From positions 434,001 through 498,000 of the forward strand of contig NZ_BJYT01000002.1 of the NCBI RefSeq assembly GCF_007991655.1: a stretch of DNA of 64,000 nucleotides, given 5' to 3'. Made by a program: the position numbers and the translations under genes. The DNA is from Segetibacter aerophilus (GTDB taxonomy: Bacteria > Bacteroidota > Bacteroidia > Chitinophagales > Chitinophagaceae). The notes under the pieces are model-generated. The model had not been told where the DNA came from and ran no database searches. It saw nothing but the letters and a program-made list of their open reading frames with translations. This document shows, one piece after another, positions 61,671-64,000 of this stretch. How positions within the stretch are numbered: position 1 is the first letter of the stretch; each line of letters opens with the position of its first letter.

Positions 61671-62237
61671 ATGTCTCAACCCGCTGTTAAACATATCACT
61701 GACCAGGAATACCTTGCTTTTGAGCGCACGTCGCAGGAAAGGCATGAGTTCTATCGCGGCGAAATTTTTTTAATGAGCGGCGCTTCTTTTAAACACAATA
61801 TAATTGAAGATAATCTTCGGGTTATTATAGGAGGATTTTTAAAAGGCAAAAAATGCAGGTCGTTTGGCAGCAATTTGCGTATCCATATTCCAAAGAATAC
61901 TTTATACACTTATCCTGATATTTTAATCGTTTGTGACAAACCCGTCTTTGTAGATAATGAATTTGATACGCTCCTCAATCCTGCAGTCATTATCGAAATT
62001 TTATCTCCGTCTACAGGCAACTATGATCGTGGAGCTAAATTCGATTTGTACCGCGAGATTGAATCGTTGAAGGAATATATTCTTATTGATTCTACCTCCA
62101 CTCATTGTATCCATTACTTGAAAAATGCTGATCTAACGTGGACTTTGTCTGAAGCTAAAAACCTGGCAGATACATTTGAGGTTACTGCAATCGCCCTGCA
62201 ATTGCAGTTATCGGACGTATATGCAGGAGTCGAATAA
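61671..62237 (+). CDS. Uma2-family putative nuclease (DUF820)
   Basis: 188 residues from ATG 61671; an in-frame TTG five codons earlier is less likely. It has the restriction-endonuclease-fold pattern of Uma2: ERHEFYRGEIFLMSGAS, then YPDILIVCD and ILSPSTGNYDRGAKFDLYREI, giving a PD-(D/E)xK-like arrangement. Uma2 proteins are widespread and biochemically obscure. It follows pepT by 43 nt and may share its transcript. Confidence 0.85.
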   Translation: MSQPAVKHITDQEYLAFERTSQERHEFYRGEIFLMSGASFKHNIIEDNLRVIIGGFLKGKKCRSFGSNLRIHIPKNTLYTYPDILIVCDKPVFVDNEFDTLLNPAVIIEILSPSTGNYDRGAKFDLYREIESLKEYILIDSTSTHCIHYLKNADLTWTLSEAKNLADTFEVTAIALQLQLSDVYAGVE

Positions 62238-62372
62238 ATGCTTTTACACCTTCGTCGTTTCCATCAATCTAAAACAGCCGGCTTTCATTGTAGCAAATTT
62301 TTCCGTTTGCAATACTATTATAATTACATTTACCCGTTAACCTCATACATCACTTAAAAACAAATAATTATT

Positions 62373-63302
62373 ATGGAGACCTTGTTTTCTTATTGGTGGT
62401 TAATTATTATTCTCATTATTATTTTTAGCGGCCTTGTTACTGTAACCCAGGGAACAGTTGCCGTAATAATCATGTTTGGAAAATACCGCCGCATTCTTCG
62501 TCCGGGACTTGGTTTTAAGATCCCTTTGCTCGAACAGATTTATAAGCGGGTGAGTATTCAAAACAGATCAGTAGAACTGGAGTTCCAGGCTGTAACAGTT
62601 GACCAGGCAAACGTCTATTTCAAATGCATGTTGTTGTACTCTGTACAAAATGAAAATGAGGAAACCATTAAAAGAGTGGCCTTTAAATTCATTAGCGAAA
62701 AAGATTTAATGCAGGCACTAATCCGAACAGTTGAGGGTTCGATACGGGCTTTTGTAGCTACAAAAAGACAGGCAGAAATTCTTTTACTTCGCCGCGAAAT
62801 TATCGAGTTTGTTAAAGAGCAGATTGACCGTTCTTTGGAAGACTGGGGTTATCATTTGCAGGATTTACAGGTGAACGATATAAGGTTTGATCAGCAGATC
62901 ATGGACAGTATGAGTAGGGTTGTAGCAAGTAATAACCTGAAAGCTGCTGCTGAAAACGAAGGCCAGGCCTTATTGATTACAAAAACAAAAGGCGCCGAAG
63001 CAGAAGGTAACGCAATAAAGATCGCGGCCGAAGCTGAAAGAGAAGCCGCTCGTTTACGTGGTCAGGGTGTTGCGCTGTTCCGGGAGGAAGTTGCAAAAGG
63101 TATGAGCCAGGCTGCAGAACAAATGAAGCAAGCTAACCTTGATACGAATGTTATCCTTTTTAGTATGTGGACAGAAGCTGTAAAGAACTTTGCAGAATAT
63201 GGAAAAGGAAATATGCTGTTTCTTGATGGCAGTCCGTCAGGTATGGAAAATACAATGAAACAGATTATGGGTATGGTAAAACAGAGTTCAGACAAGAACT
63301 AA
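62373..63302 (+). CDS. SPFH/Band-7 membrane protein (slipin/prohibitin-like)
   Basis: 309 residues with an N-terminal membrane segment (about 6-27), an SPFH domain starting VTQGTVAVIIMFGKYRRILRPGLGF, and a long Ala/Glu-rich coiled coil (AEGNAIKIAAEAEREAARLRG) before a Met-rich tail. SPFH proteins build ring or raft-like scaffolds in bacterial membranes; the client is unknown. Terminated by a strong hairpin. Confidence 0.9.
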   Translation: METLFSYWWLIIILIIIFSGLVTVTQGTVAVIIMFGKYRRILRPGLGFKIPLLEQIYKRVSIQNRSVELEFQAVTVDQANVYFKCMLLYSVQNENEETIKRVAFKFISEKDLMQALIRTVEGSIRAFVATKRQAEILLLRREIIEFVKEQIDRSLEDWGYHLQDLQVNDIRFDQQIMDSMSRVVASNNLKAAAENEGQALLITKTKGAEAEGNAIKIAAEAEREAARLRGQGVALFREEVAKGMSQAAEQMKQANLDTNVILFSMWTEAVKNFAEYGKGNMLFLDGSPSGMENTMKQIMGMVKQSSDKN

Positions 63303-63321
63303 ACTATATGCTCATTTGTGT

Positions 63322-63352
63322 AAAAGCGCCGGCATTTTCCGGCGCTTTTTTC
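63322..63352 (+). terminator. Intrinsic terminator of the SPFH gene
   Basis: An 11-bp stem (63322-63332 with 63339-63349) with a 6-nt loop and a T run; the GC-rich core is GCGCCGG/CCGGCGC. Confidence 0.93.
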
Positions 63353-63435
63353 TTTTTATACACATAGATTAATTATGATAAAAGTGTATAATAGTTTTAC
63401 TGGTGAGAGGTGATGCAGTCGAAGTAAAAAATAAA

Positions 63436-63489
63436 AAGTAAAAATTAAAAAGGAAGAGGTCTCTTTTTTTTCCTTTTGCCTTTTTACTT
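63436..63489. repeat. AT-rich imperfect inverted repeat
   Basis: Arms AAGTAAAAAtTAAAAAGGAA and TTCCTTTTgcCTTTTTACTT face each other across a short GAGGTCTC-type loop. A CGAAGTGATACTTCG hairpin lies just beyond (near 63501-63515). Both occupy the 360-nt gap before the ExbB gene, which otherwise shows nothing. Confidence 0.6.
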
Positions 63490-63662
63490 ATCGTACTGAG
63501 CGAAGTGATACTTCGCAATTAATAAACTGCAAAACTTTAACAGCACCGCAAGCAGCAGGATGAAATCAAAGCGATTACATTCGTTCAACTGTTACTTAAC
63601 ATATTTATCCTTAAAAGTGCAATTGTAGTTTTTACATTTTCACTCGAAAACAACTCTAAAGA

Positions 63663-64000
63663 ATGATGTGGTTATTACTTCAGATTAATACACAACTAGC
63701 AGACTCTACAGCCACCGTGGCAGCGGCAACAACAGCTCCTGCACAAATTTCTTTGTGGAGTTTATTAGACAAGGGCGGTTTTATAATGTATCCTTTGTAC
63801 CTGCTGTTGGTAGGAGCAATCTTCGTTTTTTTCGAACGGTTAATCGCTATCAGGAAAGCAAGCAAGATCGAGGATAATTTTATGAGTATGATCCGCGACA
63901 ACATTATGACTGGTAATCTTTCCGCAGCCCGCACGCTTGCAAAAAATACCAACAACCCTGTTGCAAGAATTATTGACAAAGGCATTCAGCGAATTGGTAA
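63663..64000 (+). CDS. exbB: MotA/TolQ/ExbB proton-channel protein, cut by the window end
   Basis: The first 112 residues from ATG 63663; the frame runs off the end. After an Ala/Thr-rich N-terminal stretch comes a membrane helix (GGFIMYPLYLLLVGAIFVFFERLIAI) and the cytoplasmic start (FMSMIRDNIMTGNLSAARTLA, NNPVARIIDKGIQRIG), the ExbB/TolQ pattern. It would form the proton channel powering TonB-type or Tol transport; exbD genes usually follow but lie outside. Confidence 0.85.
   Translation, partial: MMWLLLQINTQLADSTATVAAATTAPAQISLWSLLDKGGFIMYPLYLLLVGAIFVFFERLIAIRKASKIEDNFMSMIRDNIMTGNLSAARTLAKNTNNPVARIIDKGIQRIG

Overview
The window is a stretch of an AT-rich bacterial chromosome from the phylum Bacteroidota, most likely family Chitinophagaceae or a close relative. 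The evidence is mixed. Three large secreted proteins end in type IX secretion (Por) sorting domains, and SdrD-B and SprB-like repeats are present. The bacillithiol enzyme BshC is encoded, as is the order parA-parB-DUF5683-dapB. Start codons almost never have a Shine-Dalgarno sequence, and many genes carry the Bacteroidota -7 promoter box TANNTTTG. About 58 protein genes are supported. I see no tRNA, rRNA, insertion sequence, prophage or CRISPR array.

Layout. 0.1-9.5 kb: bshC and mnmA converge, followed by a small unknown gene, a YdjC-type deacetylase, an hsp20, a MATE exporter, two glycosyltransferases and a DoxX protein. 9.7-12.4 kb: the rpsO-pnp pair, each with its own intrinsic terminator. 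12.6-20.1 kb: mostly small or poorly known genes, including a 56-residue six-cysteine protein, an esterase-like lipoprotein, CBS, HD and META proteins and an M28 peptidase, plus a possible small RNA near 14.3-14.4 kb. 20.2-26.8 kb: a quinone oxidoreductase, then the minus-strand chromosome-partition and lysine-pathway group (parA, parB, DUF5683, dapB), an MBL hydrolase and a membrane-anchored phosphoesterase. 27-35 kb: a stand-alone subtilase-propeptide homologue just ahead of a 1180-residue secreted subtilase, an outer-membrane barrel, lon and a YkgJ protein. 35-47.8 kb: housekeeping genes (ribF, purM, ftsE, an rRNA m5C methyltransferase, folA, thyA, proline dehydrogenase, thioesterase, acyltransferase, SIMPL, HAD) and a LysM protein. 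47.9-55.1 kb: two tandem paralogous giant surface proteins. 55.4-64 kb: fmt, a NamZ-like muramidase, FKBP, CPBP protease, pepT, Uma2, an SPFH protein and the start of exbB, which is cut by the window end.

How the genes work together: folA and thyA supply the dTMP/folate cycle, ribF makes FAD, rpsO-pnp joins translation with RNA turnover, lon and hsp20 serve protein quality control, and parAB segregates the chromosome. The subtilase and the SdrD-B proteins are probably exported through the type IX system, whose machinery lies elsewhere.

The strongest undescribed signals are four. (1) A family of at least nine roughly 45-60 bp repeats lies only between genes; its 7-base dyad core covaries between GTGTCAC and GCGTCGC. 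(2) An orphan subtilase propeptide is encoded directly upstream of its homologue. (3) A promoter/hairpin/T-run unit without a convincing ORF may be a ~190-nt RNA. (4) In several genes the -7 box sits only 5-6 nt before the start codon, predicting leaderless mRNAs.
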